This document shows positions 8,915-18,016 of a DNA stretch of 64,000 nucleotides, one piece after another. This stretch comes from 39-52-133 sp035531075. GTDB taxonomy: Bacteria > Pseudomonadota > Gammaproteobacteria > Burkholderiales > Gallionellaceae. Each line of letters starts with the position of its first letter. The first letter of the stretch is position 1. The notes under the pieces were generated by a model. It searched no databases and was not told where the DNA came from. It saw only the letters and a list, made by a program, of their open reading frames with translations. The DNA lies in the NCBI GenBank assembly GCA_035531075.1, contig DATKTO010000011.1, positions 99,787 through 163,786 of the forward strand. The letters are read 5' to 3'. The position numbers and the translations under genes are program-made.

Positions 8915-9127
8915 ATGAAATGCAATGTCGGCGGAATGGATCGTACCGGTCGTATCGTGCTTGGGATAGTGTTGCTGCTCGTCGGGTTGACGGCGCCCAT
9001 CGGAATGACGGGGCGTGTAGTGGCACTGGTCATCGCTGCCATCGCGCTAACAACAGCTATTGTGCGCTTCTGCCCCATCAACGCGATGTTGGGACTCAAT
9101 AGCTGCGAAGGCGATAAAAAGAGGTAG
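8915..9127 (+). CDS. Small YgaP-like (DUF2892) membrane protein
   Basis: A 70-residue protein with two hydrophobic helices (about 11-30 and 34-52), the N-terminal MKCNVGGMDRTGRIVLG and the terminal CPINAMLGLNSC. This is the pattern of the YgaP-type transmembrane domain (DUF2892), here without the rhodanese domain that precedes it in E. coli YgaP. Three cysteines flank the helices. A strong AGGAGG lies six bases before the ATG. It is a single gene with an AT-rich promoter region upstream. Function in sulfur or redox metabolism is suggested only by analogy. Confidence 0.87.
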   Translation: MKCNVGGMDRTGRIVLGIVLLLVGLTAPIGMTGRVVALVIAAIALTTAIVRFCPINAMLGLNSCEGDKKR

Positions 9128-9155
9128 CGGTGGTTGCGTTGATTGTGCCTGGTGG

Positions 9156-11227
9156 CTAGAAGTTGAGTGACGCGGTTAACCAGATACGTTGCTTGAACTG
9201 AACTTCCGCCATCGCATTGACCGTGCCGAATTTTGTGTAATTGTCCTGCGTTGCATTTTGCACTACCAGCGCAACTTCAGCGCTGTTCTCCTTGCCTGCC
9301 TTAAAGGTTTTGGCGATACGCAGATCGAGCCTGCGCATCATGTCTTCGCGTGTCACGTCCGGGCTGACAGTCGACACACGCACAGGCTCCCTCCAATAGT
9401 AGCCGGCACTGAATTGCCAGTTGTCGGCAAGGTGCTGTGACAACAGCAGGCTCGCACTATTCGTCGGCACTACCTGCGAAAACTGATTGAGGAGTTCAGT
9501 TTGGTAAAACTGCCTTACACGATCGCCCACAGTGGGATAAGTGATCGGGTCATAAGGATCCGTTATGGTGCTGAAATATTGCGTCGGGTAATTGGCAAAA
9601 CTGATTGATGCTTCCTGATAGGCATAATTAGCCGACAGAAAACTGCGGTGTTCATTCCAGTAGTATTTGACCGTCGCTTCTACCCCTTTGTACTCGGCAG
9701 AAAGCATGTTTTTGAAACTGTCTGCGGGTGTCAGCATTGGATATTTATCAACAAAGATCATATCAGTCACTTGATCAACATACACCCGCGCATCCACGGT
9801 GACTCCCTGGGATGCAAAATCCCCAAGGTAGCCCACCTCTCGCGAAATAATCTTTTCCGGAGTGAGGGGAACGAGTGGTGACACAAATGCTCCACCCAGA
9901 AGCGTGTTATTGGAATCCATATACATTTCACCCATCGCAGGACTGCGCGTGGCAGTCGAGACTCCAACACGCACGGTGTGCTGCGGCATGAAGTGATAGT
10001 TGAGTGAAGCACGCGGCGAATTGTTTCTATTTCCCATGCCGTCGTCCTCATACATGGTGCCGATATTCAGCACGGTCGCCTCGGTAACACGCCATTCATC
10101 ATGGGCAAACACCTGCCATGGGTTCACTGTATAGGGGCGGCCCAAAAATAGCGGAAAGTCGGCAAAGTCGCTGCGCATGCCTCCTCCCCACACCAGGCGG
10201 TTGCTGTTGCTCGACTGGTGAGTGTTTTGCAGCTCCAGCCCGTTACGCTGGCTATACACGGTTTGCCGGGTAAAACCCTGCGCGATGGGCGTAGCGGTAT
10301 TTCCCTGACATGTTTGCGAGTCGATGCAAAGGTGGGGGTCAAGCGAACTGCGGGTATTGTAAGAATAGGTCAGTTTGCTCTCGTCGCTTGCAGGCCAGAC
10401 ATGCAGCCAGCTCGCCTGCACAAAATCGTTTTTCGCCGTAGTTTCACGGAATGCATCTTCCGGCCTGCCCGCAATGCCCAGGCCATACACGCCATTGCTG
10501 CTGCCCATTTGCAGATCGAGACTGTCTGTCGGGTTCGGATGATAGTTGCTGCGAAAATTGAACAGGTGCGTCTCGTTGTGATCGTTCAAAGCGGTGTTGT
10601 TATCCCCTGATCGGAGCGAGAGCCAACCGATATCCGATAGTCAAATTGTTCCCCTGCCCTGCCGAATCTGGCTGAAACATCGGAAGCGTCGCCCCCTGTC
10701 ACGGAAACACTCCCACTATTCTGGCTGATCGCGTCGCGTGTGATGATGTTGATCACACCATAAAACGAATTGCTACCGTGCGATGCGGAGGATGGTCCGC
10801 GTACCACCTCGATGCGCTCGATATCCTCGATCAGTAGCGGAAGGTCTGCCCAGTTCACGGTACCGAAGGGGGGTAAATAGATACTGCGGCCATCGATCAA
10901 CACCTGCATGCGGCGGGAAAACTCATCCGTTGCACCATGCAGCGAAACCACGGGTCGATTCGCATCGGCAAAGCCCACATACATGCCAGGCACCAAACGC
11001 ATCAAATCGGGCACGGTGCGAAAACCCGATGCCTTGATCATTTCGCTATCGATGACGGTCATCGCGTTAGGTGCTTCAGACAACGGCTGGGACAGGCGGG
11101 ATGCTGTCAGTACGACGGGAAAATCCTGAAAATAGGCAAGCTCTGAATCGAGATTTTCTTCGGCTTGGCAAGGTTGCACAAACAGAAAAAATACGGATGC
11201 AAGTACAGGGATACAAGACTGAGGCAT
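9156..11227 (-). pseudogene. TonB-dependent receptor interrupted by a one-base frameshift
   Basis: Two frames make one outer-membrane receptor. The 5' part has a signal peptide (MPQSCIPVLASVFF..., cleaved after CQA), a TonB-box-like VVLTAS and a plug domain (PNAMTVIDSEMIKASGFRTVPDLMRLVPG; VLIDGRSIY; IERIEVVRGPSSASHGSNSFYGVINIIT), and stops at 10586. The 3' part has the beta-barrel with the C-terminal Phe (ASLNF) and becomes open near 10590. Adding one base in the run of four C (plus strand, 10604-10607) joins them as ...SDQGDNNTALNDHNETHL..., giving about 690 residues, the usual family length. The rest of both halves is intact, so the break is recent, a phase-variable tract, or a sequencing error. 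The ligand is unknown. Start chosen at 11227 because the signal peptide begins there; an open frame extends to 11410. Confidence 0.85.
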
Positions 11228-11656
11228 GTTGTAAACAATGGATACTCTGCTCGAGCGAGCTGGGTACTGATCAGAATTATTCAGCAAAGACAGGCCAGAC
11301 AATGATGCGCTAAGACTTTTATCACTATTCATTATTATTCGATTTGTATTGATTAATAGTTTGTCTGCTACAACCAGAATGATTAGGATTTTTTTAGTGC
11401 CGCAATTCAACCATTGATATATTTATATTATACGTTCATATTCAATGTTTAATGCCTGCGCAATGATGCAGTGATGGAATTATTTTTTCAGCCCAGTCAA
11501 AATCACTCCCTGGCCTCACCTCTCCTAAACATATCTCTTTGAAAAAGTTGAGTTTTCATCCGGGATGCGTGCAGCTTACACCAAAATATACAGCATGCCC
11601 CGATTTATGGCTGGGGTCACTACGCATGTGCTTTCTACCTTAAGGAGTACCTCCAA

Positions 11657-11706
11657 AATCAGGTATTTTGCTTATATAAGCAGCAAGGATTTGCGTGTAT
11701 TTTCGG
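11657..11706 (+). repeat. 50-bp dispersed element, copy A
   Basis: One of four ungapped copies in the same orientation. Two conserved blocks, near-consensus AGGGATTTTGCTTAT and TTTTGNGTGTACTTT, are separated by about 14 variable bases. This copy reads AGGTATTTTGCTTAT, then a perfect 12-bp palindrome GCTTATATAAGC spanning the end of block 1, and TTGCGTGTATTTT. It ends 66 bases before the GT39 start codon. Confidence 0.75.
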
Positions 11707-11732
11707 TCGGTCAACAACCCTTGAAAAACCCG

Positions 11733-11760
11733 CAAACAAGGGAGCAGTCGCTCTTGTTTG
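11733..11760 (+). promoter_or_regulatory. Leader hairpin before GT39 gene
   Basis: CAAACAA (11733-11739) pairs with TTGTTTG (11754-11760) and GAGC (11742-11745) with GCTC (11750-11753) around a 4-base loop, with a GG bulge. It ends 12 bases before the ATG at 11773 and includes the only purine-rich ribosome-binding candidate (GGGAG), so it could affect translation. No U-tract follows, so it is not a terminator. Confidence 0.5.
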
Positions 11761-11772
11761 CTGCATAACAAT

Positions 11773-13233
11773 ATGGAAATACTTTTTAACAAGCGCAATA
11801 CGATTATTTTTGTTGGGATGTTGACGCTATGGCGCCTGTATTTGTCGGCGTCGCTGCAGCTTCATCCAGATGAGGCTTATTACTGGCTGTGGTCGCGGAA
11901 TCTTGATCTCGGTTACTTTGATCATTCACCTCTGGTGGCTTACTTTATCTGGTTTACAACGCTGCTATCAAAGTCTGAGCTATGGGTCAGGCTGTCAGGA
12001 AGCATCGTTACACTGATAGTCAGTTTTTTGACGTGGAAACTTTCGCTGCAGCTTTTCCGCAGTACCTTGGTCGCCGCGGGTAGCGTGATGCTTTTTAATG
12101 TTTATCCCATGACCATGTTGGGGCTGATTGTTATTACGCCCGATATTCCACTATTTTTGTTCTGGTCATTAAGCGTTTACCTCTTCTGGCAGGCCATGCG
12201 CAGCAACAAGACCTGGTTATGGTATGCGTTCGGGGTTTCGTTCGGCTTGGCGCTCCTTTCAAAATACACGGCCATTCTGCTGCTTCCCTGCCTGTTGTTC
12301 TATCTGCTTTTAACAGAAGATCGCCGCTGGCTGAAAACCTTCCATCCCTATCTTTCTCTGCTTGCAGGATTCCTTTGCTTCCTTCCCGTTGTGTACTGGA
12401 ACAGCCGTCACAACTGGATTTCTTTTGTATTTCAGTTTGACCACGGTCTCGGCGGCCAAGGCTACTCGTTCGAAAGGCTTGCCGAATATATCGGCGGACA
12501 GCTTCTCGTCGCGGGGCCCATCGTTTGGCTCCTCGGCATCTACGCGGCTTTGGCCTGTCTTTTCCGCAAGAACAAAGAGCATTTATTTTTAATCCTCACT
12601 GCCCTGCCGATCATCATGTTTTTTGGCTTCTCTTCCTTAAGGAAACTTGCAGGCCCGAATTGGCCGGTATTTGCGTACTTCACTTTCAGCATACTTGTGA
12701 CAAAGTTTTTTCTTGATAGCCCTTCAAAAATACGGCGCTCATTGTGGTATGGCGCTTTATCTGCAAGTTTATTGTTATCGGCCATCGTCACGCTTCATGC
12801 CAGATTCAGCGTGATTCCACTTGCCAAGTTTTCAAAGGAACTGGCTGTCACCGATGCGACGAACTGGTTTTATGGCTGGCGAGAACTCGGAGCTGAATTA
12901 AAAAAATATCCCGGCATGGAAATTGCCGTCACGCCTTCACACCAGTTAAGTGCCGAAATCATGTATTACACCAATGAAAAAATATTTGTGCAGGCAGATG
13001 AAAATGCAGCAAGGCCAAGCCAGTTCAGCCTGTGGCGCTGGCCAAACGGGTCTAAAGGAAAAAACGGATTTTATGTGTGGTCCGACGGCGACACGGTCGG
13101 TCCCTACTGGGAATATTTTAATTCCACAACGGGAACAGATACGCTGAAAATTTTCCGTGGCGGGATTCCCGTGCGCAGTTACAGCATTATTCCCGGGCAA
13201 AAAAGCCTTATCCCGCCTTTCCCTGTCAACTGA
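11773..13233 (+). CDS. Glycosyltransferase family 39 membrane protein
   Basis: A 486-residue polytopic protein with about ten membrane helices. The first periplasmic loop has LHPDEAYYWLWSRNLDLGYFDHSPLVAYF, the acidic DEAYYW motif of GT39/ArnT-like enzymes that use polyprenyl-phosphate sugars as donors. The C-terminal 150 residues form a soluble periplasmic domain. It would attach a sugar to a lipid or protein outside the inner membrane. The ATG at 11773 lies inside a longer frame that begins with TTG at 11758. It follows repeat copy A and a leader hairpin, and precedes the fused spermidine-synthase gene by 42 bases, so the two may be co-transcribed. The acceptor cannot be predicted. Confidence 0.87.
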   Translation: MEILFNKRNTIIFVGMLTLWRLYLSASLQLHPDEAYYWLWSRNLDLGYFDHSPLVAYFIWFTTLLSKSELWVRLSGSIVTLIVSFLTWKLSLQLFRSTLVAAGSVMLFNVYPMTMLGLIVITPDIPLFLFWSLSVYLFWQAMRSNKTWLWYAFGVSFGLALLSKYTAILLLPCLLFYLLLTEDRRWLKTFHPYLSLLAGFLCFLPVVYWNSRHNWISFVFQFDHGLGGQGYSFERLAEYIGGQLLVAGPIVWLLGIYAALACLFRKNKEHLFLILTALPIIMFFGFSSLRKLAGPNWPVFAYFTFSILVTKFFLDSPSKIRRSLWYGALSASLLLSAIVTLHARFSVIPLAKFSKELAVTDATNWFYGWRELGAELKKYPGMEIAVTPSHQLSAEIMYYTNEKIFVQADENAARPSQFSLWRWPNGSKGKNGFYVWSDGDTVGPYWEYFNSTTGTDTLKIFRGGIPVRSYSIIPGQKSLIPPFPVN

Positions 13234-13275
13234 AGGGTTTCAGCTTCTGCACACTTTCACTAATCGGGGCTCCAC

Positions 13276-15312
13276 ATGAAAATTGATTTTCGCCTCACGC
13301 TTCACTATGGGCTGACGATTTTTCTCAGTGCGTTTCTGCTGTTCCAGGTGCAACCCATGATAGGCAAGATGATCCTGCCGTGGTTTGGCGGCTCGGCCTC
13401 GGTATGGACGACCTGCATGCTGTTTTTTCAGATGGTTTTGCTGCTGGGTTATTTATACACCCATTGGCTGGTCCGTTTTCTTTCCCCCTATCGTCAAAGC
13501 ATACTGCATGGCAGCCTGCTGCTGCTCAGCCTCCTGCTGATTCCTGTGGTTCCCAGCGAAGCCTGGAAACCGACCGGGGCCGAGAACCCGACCCTGTGCA
13601 TACTCGGACTGCTGACGGTCTCCATAGGCTTGCCCTATTTTGTGCTGTCGACCACGGGTCCGTTGCTGCAGGCGTGGTTTGCGCGCGAGCGTTCGGGTCT
13701 GGTTCCGTACCGTTTGTTCGCCCTGTCAAACTTCGGCTCCATGCTGGCGCTGCTGCTCTATCCGCTTGCGATTGAACCGGTACTGCCAACCCGCTTGCAG
13801 TCCTATCTGTGGTCGGGACTCTTCATCTTTTTTGTCGCCGCATGCGGACTGCTTGCGTGGCGTGGCCGCAAGGGGCTGGCCATCGTGGCGGAACAGACGC
13901 AGGCCGGGCTTGCGCCGCGCTGGACCAACAAACTGCTGTGGGCAGCTCTTGCTGCCTGCCCGTCAATTCTAATGGTCGCCGATACCAGTTTCCTGACTGA
14001 GAACATCGCCCCCATTCCGATGATATGGGTTGCGCCCCTTGCGCTATATCTGCTCTCTTTCATTCTGAGCTTCGAAAGCGAGGGCTGGTACCAGCGCAAG
14101 ATTTTTCTCCCGCTGCTGGTGGCGGGTCTTGCCGCGCTTGCCTACCTGCCTACGCTTGGTCTGTCCGAAATTCCCATCTACCTGTCGATGGCGGTCAATT
14201 TGTCTGCCTTCTTTGTTGCATGCATGGTGTGTCACGGGGAGCTCGCCCGCCTGCAGCCGCATCCCTCCCATTTGACCGGCTATTACCTGATGCTGGCTGT
14301 CGGCGGCGCTGCGGGAGGATTCTTTGTTGGCGTCATTGCCCCCTACTGGTTCAACAGCAACTATGATCTGTCCATAGGCATCGTTCTGACCGGACTCGTG
14401 GCAGCCATCGCGATCATTTCCAGGACCACGTTTGCCCGTCCCGCCTGGCGCAACATCACGCTTGCATCCACCTTGATTCTGCTGTTGTCCCTGAGCTGGA
14501 TCAGGATCGATTATCACATCGAAGAAAACAGCGGCGCAGAACTGATGGTACGCAACTTCTACGGTGCGCTGAAGGTTTTTGCCGATACCGGGGATGACTA
14601 TCGCACGATGATGCATGGCCAGATTATCCATGGACGCCAGTATCTTTCCCCTGCCAAGATCGCCTACCCGACCACCTATTACAGCCTTGACGGGGGCGCA
14701 GGCAAGGCACTGCAGATCAAGGCTGCGCAAGGCCCGCTACGGGTTGGCGTGATCGGCCTTGGCGTCGGAACGCTGGTCAGCTATGGGCGCAAGAACGACT
14801 ACTTCAGGGTCTATGATATAGACCCGCTGGTGATTGATATTGCACACCACAATTTCAGCTATCTCTCGCAGACTGCGGCCACAACGGAAATTGTCCTCGG
14901 CGATGCCCGCATGCAATTGGAAAGTGAACCTCCACAGCAATTCGACGTCCTCGTCGTGGATGCTTTCTCAGGCGATTCCGTACCGGTGCACCTGCTGACC
15001 TATGAGGCATTCGCCCTCTATTTCAAACATCTGAAACCGGATGGCGTACTTGCGGTGCACATTACGAACCGTTTCCTGGACCTGCGACCCGTGGTAAAAA
15101 CTGCCGCAGATCACTTTGCACGGCAGGTTCGCCTCGTCGATTTTGCGGGAGACCACGATCGGCTTATATTCCGTTCGCGCTGGGCTCTGATCAGCGGCGA
15201 CCGCTCATTTTTCAATCATCCCAACCTCAGTGGCTCGACGCCGATTACCGTGCAGAGCGGTTTCCAGCCGTGGCGGGATGATTACAGCAGCATCTTTCCG
15301 ATTCTGATGTAA
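13276..15312 (+). CDS. Fused membrane/spermidine synthase-like protein
   Basis: A 678-residue protein. The N-terminal ~400 residues contain 10-12 hydrophobic helices beginning LTIFLSAFLLFQVQPMIGKMILPWFGG, the mark of the 'fused MFS/spermidine synthase' family. The C-terminal ~230 residues are a methyltransferase-like fold with LRVGVIGLGVGTL (glycine-rich nucleotide loop), VYDIDPLVIDIA (acidic strand end) and FDVLVVDAFSGDSVPVHLLT, as in spermidine synthases. Whether it makes polyamines is unproven: many of these lack the full diamine-binding set, and a methylation role is possible. It lies downstream of GT39 in the same direction. No terminator is visible before the convergent ATPase gene. Confidence 0.85.
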   Translation: MKIDFRLTLHYGLTIFLSAFLLFQVQPMIGKMILPWFGGSASVWTTCMLFFQMVLLLGYLYTHWLVRFLSPYRQSILHGSLLLLSLLLIPVVPSEAWKPTGAENPTLCILGLLTVSIGLPYFVLSTTGPLLQAWFARERSGLVPYRLFALSNFGSMLALLLYPLAIEPVLPTRLQSYLWSGLFIFFVAACGLLAWRGRKGLAIVAEQTQAGLAPRWTNKLLWAALAACPSILMVADTSFLTENIAPIPMIWVAPLALYLLSFILSFESEGWYQRKIFLPLLVAGLAALAYLPTLGLSEIPIYLSMAVNLSAFFVACMVCHGELARLQPHPSHLTGYYLMLAVGGAAGGFFVGVIAPYWFNSNYDLSIGIVLTGLVAAIAIISRTTFARPAWRNITLASTLILLLSLSWIRIDYHIEENSGAELMVRNFYGALKVFADTGDDYRTMMHGQIIHGRQYLSPAKIAYPTTYYSLDGGAGKALQIKAAQGPLRVGVIGLGVGTLVSYGRKNDYFRVYDIDPLVIDIAHHNFSYLSQTAATTEIVLGDARMQLESEPPQQFDVLVVDAFSGDSVPVHLLTYEAFALYFKHLKPDGVLAVHITNRFLDLRPVVKTAADHFARQVRLVDFAGDHDRLIFRSRWALISGDRSFFNHPNLSGSTPITVQSGFQPWRDDYSSIFPILM

Positions 15313-15429
15313 TAGACTACACACCTTCGCATTGCATCAAGTTAAGTGAACGCTTCATCCAGGAAATGTTGCCGCGCTCACTGCCGCTATGACCGGCACA
15401 CAATTGATCGCGTCCTATCCAAGCAAGAT

Positions 15430-17982
15430 TTATCCGGGCTGCAGTTTTCGTTTCAGCTTGAACAATTCGAACCAGGCGATGCTGGCGCAACCTATCGTCA
15501 CGGCAAGCAGCAGTTCACGAGCGCTCAGCGGCGCGAACTGAAACAGATTCTGTAGCAATGGAACGTACAGCACCAAAGCCAGGCACAACGCCGCCGCGCC
15601 GGTGATGATCCACAGCGAGCGGTTGGGCATGCGCAATGAGGCCAGTATGGTGCGCTCCCACGAACGGTTGGCGAAGATCAGGGCAAGGTTGCCGACGACG
15701 AGGGTGACAAAGGTAAGTGCGCGCGCTTCACCTTCGCCAAGACCACGGTAGAGCGAGATGCCGAACACGGCTATCGATAGCAGCAACACGCCCCCCCCCT
15801 GCAGCAGGCTGAGCGCGAGATTCCAGCCGCCGAAAAGAGGTTCGTCGGGCCGCCGCGGCGGGCGCTTCATGGTATCTGGTTCTTCCTTTTCCGCCTCGAA
15901 CACGATGGAGCAGGCCGGATCGATGATGAACTGGAGAAAGGCGATGTGCACCGGGAAGAACACCAGCGGCCAGCCGAACAGCACCGGCAGCAGCGACAAA
16001 CCGGCGATCGGCACGTGCACCGCCAGGATGTAGGCCATGGCCTTGCGCAGGTTGTCGTAGATGCGGCGCCCCAGCCGCACCGATTCCACGATGGAGGCGA
16101 AATCGTCGTCGAGCAGCACCAGCGAAGCCGCCTCGCGCGCCACATCGGTGCCGCGCCCGCCCATGGCGATGCCGATGTGGGCGGCCTTCAGCGCGGGGGC
16201 ATCGTTCACGCCGTCGCCGGTCATGGCGACCACCTCGCCGTTGGCCTTGAGGGCGTTCACCAGCTTGAGTTTCTGGTCGGGCACGACGCGGGCAAAGATG
16301 TTGGCCTTGCGCAGTCGCTGGCTCAACTCGGTCTCGGACAGCCGCTCCAGTTCTGCACCGGTGATCACCTCCCCCGCCTCCAGACCTGCCTCGCGCGCAA
16401 TGGCGAGCGCGGTGCCCGGATAGTCGCCGGTGATCATGACCACGCGGATGCCGGCGGCCTTGCACTCCGCGATCGCCGCAGGCACCGTGGGCCGTAGCGG
16501 ATCTGCCAGCGCGACGAGGCCCAGCAGACGGAACTCGAAATCGTGCTGCAGCGGCGGCCATGCCTCGCCCCTGAAGCGCGCATCGGCGACGCCAAGCACG
16601 CGCAAACCCTGCGCCGACAGACTTTCCACCTCTTCGAGCAGGGCGCTGGCGGCGGCCGGCTCCAGGTGACAAAGATCGGCAATCCACTCGGGTGCGCCTT
16701 TCGCGGCCACCACGTACTCTTCGCCGCGGGTCGCTTTCCACACATGCGACATCGCCGGCACCTCACGCGTCAGCGCATATTCATGCGCCAGTTGCCAGTC
16801 GTCGTGCAGGTGTTCCGTGCTGGCGAGATAGCGGTTGCCCAGTGCGCGCATCGCCTTCTCCATGGGATCGAACGGGTCAATCTCGCTGGCAAGGATGCCG
16901 AACTCCAGCAGCTCGTGAAAGGTTTCGGGCAGGGGCTGGCTGTCATGCTCAACGGGCACACGGAAAAGCTCACCCGAGGCATAGATGCTGTGCACCGCCA
17001 TGCGGTTCTGCGTGAGGGTGCCGGTCTTGTCGACGCACAACACGGTAGCCGAACCGAGGGTTTCGATGGCGGGCACGCGTCGCGTCAGCACGCGGCGGCG
17101 CGAAATGCGCCAGGCGCCGAGGGCGAGAAACACGGTCAGCACCACCGGTATCTCCTCGGGCAGCGTCGCCATGGCGAGCGTGATGCCGGCGAGTATGCCT
17201 GCAATCCAGTCGTGGCGCGTAAACCCATAGACGACGATCAGCAATAGACATAGGGTCAGCCCTATCGCGGCGAGGCTGCGCACCAGGCGTCCCGTCTGTC
17301 GCTGCAGCGGCGTGGCTTCGGTTTCAAGGGATTCCAGCGCCTTGCCGATGCGCCCGATTTCGCTGCGCCCGCCAGTGACAAGCGCTTCGGCGATGGCCTG
17401 GCCCTGCACGATCAGGGTGCCGGAGTAAACGAAGGGCAGGTTGTCCCCGCCCGGACGCGCAAGCGCCTCCTTGCCGTCCCACTGGCCCTTGTTCACCGGT
17501 ACAGACTCGCCGGTGAGCAGCGACTCGTCGATCTGCAGCTTGCTGCACGAAAGCACGGCCGCATCCGCGGGAACACGATCCCCTTCGGTGAGCAAGAGGA
17601 TGTCGCCGCGCACCACCTCACGCCCGGCGACTCTCTGTTGCTGGCCGCCGCGGATCACCAGCGCGCGCGGGCTGGTGAGATCGCGCAGCGCTTCCAGCAC
17701 CCGTTCTGTGCGTTTCTCCTGATAGATGGTGATGCCCATTACCACCAGCACGAAGCTGAGCAGCACGGCGGCTTCGCCCACATCGCCAAGCAGGAAGTAG
17801 ATGGAACCTGCAGCCACCAGCAACAGGAACATGGGCTCGCGCACCACTTCGAGTGCGATGGTCAGGGTGGTGCGTTTGTGCCCTCCCGGCAACTCGTTGT
17901 AGCCCTCGGCGCGCAGCCGCTCGGCCACCTCGGCCTGTGTGAGGCCTGCCATATCGTGCCAATCAGGCTGGTTTGAATTCAT
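15430..17982 (-). CDS. Cation-translocating P-type ATPase
   Basis: An 850-residue P2-type ATPase in family order: an N-terminal cation-ATPase domain (AEVAERLRAEGYNELPG), two helices, the actuator TGES (LLTGESVPV, about residue 160), the TM4 ion-site motif PEEIP (about 280), the phosphorylation site DKTGTLT (about 320), the nucleotide domain with KGAPEW, the hinge TGDGVNDAPALK (about 590) and six C-terminal helices. This matches Ca2+/Mg2+/H+ or other cation pumps of the PMA1/PMCA-like bacterial group; PEEIP does not separate the ions with certainty. It follows the MFS gene by 34 bases in the same direction, suggesting an operon. No heavy-metal-binding domain is present. Confidence 0.93.
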   Translation of the reverse strand: MNSNQPDWHDMAGLTQAEVAERLRAEGYNELPGGHKRTTLTIALEVVREPMFLLLVAAGSIYFLLGDVGEAAVLLSFVLVVMGITIYQEKRTERVLEALRDLTSPRALVIRGGQQQRVAGREVVRGDILLLTEGDRVPADAAVLSCSKLQIDESLLTGESVPVNKGQWDGKEALARPGGDNLPFVYSGTLIVQGQAIAEALVTGGRSEIGRIGKALESLETEATPLQRQTGRLVRSLAAIGLTLCLLLIVVYGFTRHDWIAGILAGITLAMATLPEEIPVVLTVFLALGAWRISRRRVLTRRVPAIETLGSATVLCVDKTGTLTQNRMAVHSIYASGELFRVPVEHDSQPLPETFHELLEFGILASEIDPFDPMEKAMRALGNRYLASTEHLHDDWQLAHEYALTREVPAMSHVWKATRGEEYVVAAKGAPEWIADLCHLEPAAASALLEEVESLSAQGLRVLGVADARFRGEAWPPLQHDFEFRLLGLVALADPLRPTVPAAIAECKAAGIRVVMITGDYPGTALAIAREAGLEAGEVITGAELERLSETELSQRLRKANIFARVVPDQKLKLVNALKANGEVVAMTGDGVNDAPALKAAHIGIAMGGRGTDVAREAASLVLLDDDFASIVESVRLGRRIYDNLRKAMAYILAVHVPIAGLSLLPVLFGWPLVFFPVHIAFLQFIIDPACSIVFEAEKEEPDTMKRPPRRPDEPLFGGWNLALSLLQGGGVLLLSIAVFGISLYRGLGEGEARALTFVTLVVGNLALIFANRSWERTILASLRMPNRSLWIITGAAALCLALVLYVPLLQNLFQFAPLSARELLLAVTIGCASIAWFELFKLKRKLQPG

Positions 17983-18016
17983 GAATTATTCTCATACTAT
18001 GAAATGCACAGAGTTT

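Larger units (their letters stand above)
11228..11772. other. intergenic region with 50-bp element copy A and a leader hairpin
   Basis: A low-GC gap between the divergent receptor and glycosyltransferase genes. The left half is AT-rich and probably carries the receptor promoter; the right half has repeat copy A and a hairpin, listed separately. No further gene is supported. Confidence 0.6.

Noticed and set aside
15946..17247. Long frames opposite and out of phase with the P-type ATPase
   Set aside because: High GC at third positions leaves shadow frames open; none has domain motifs, whereas the ATPase frame has them all.
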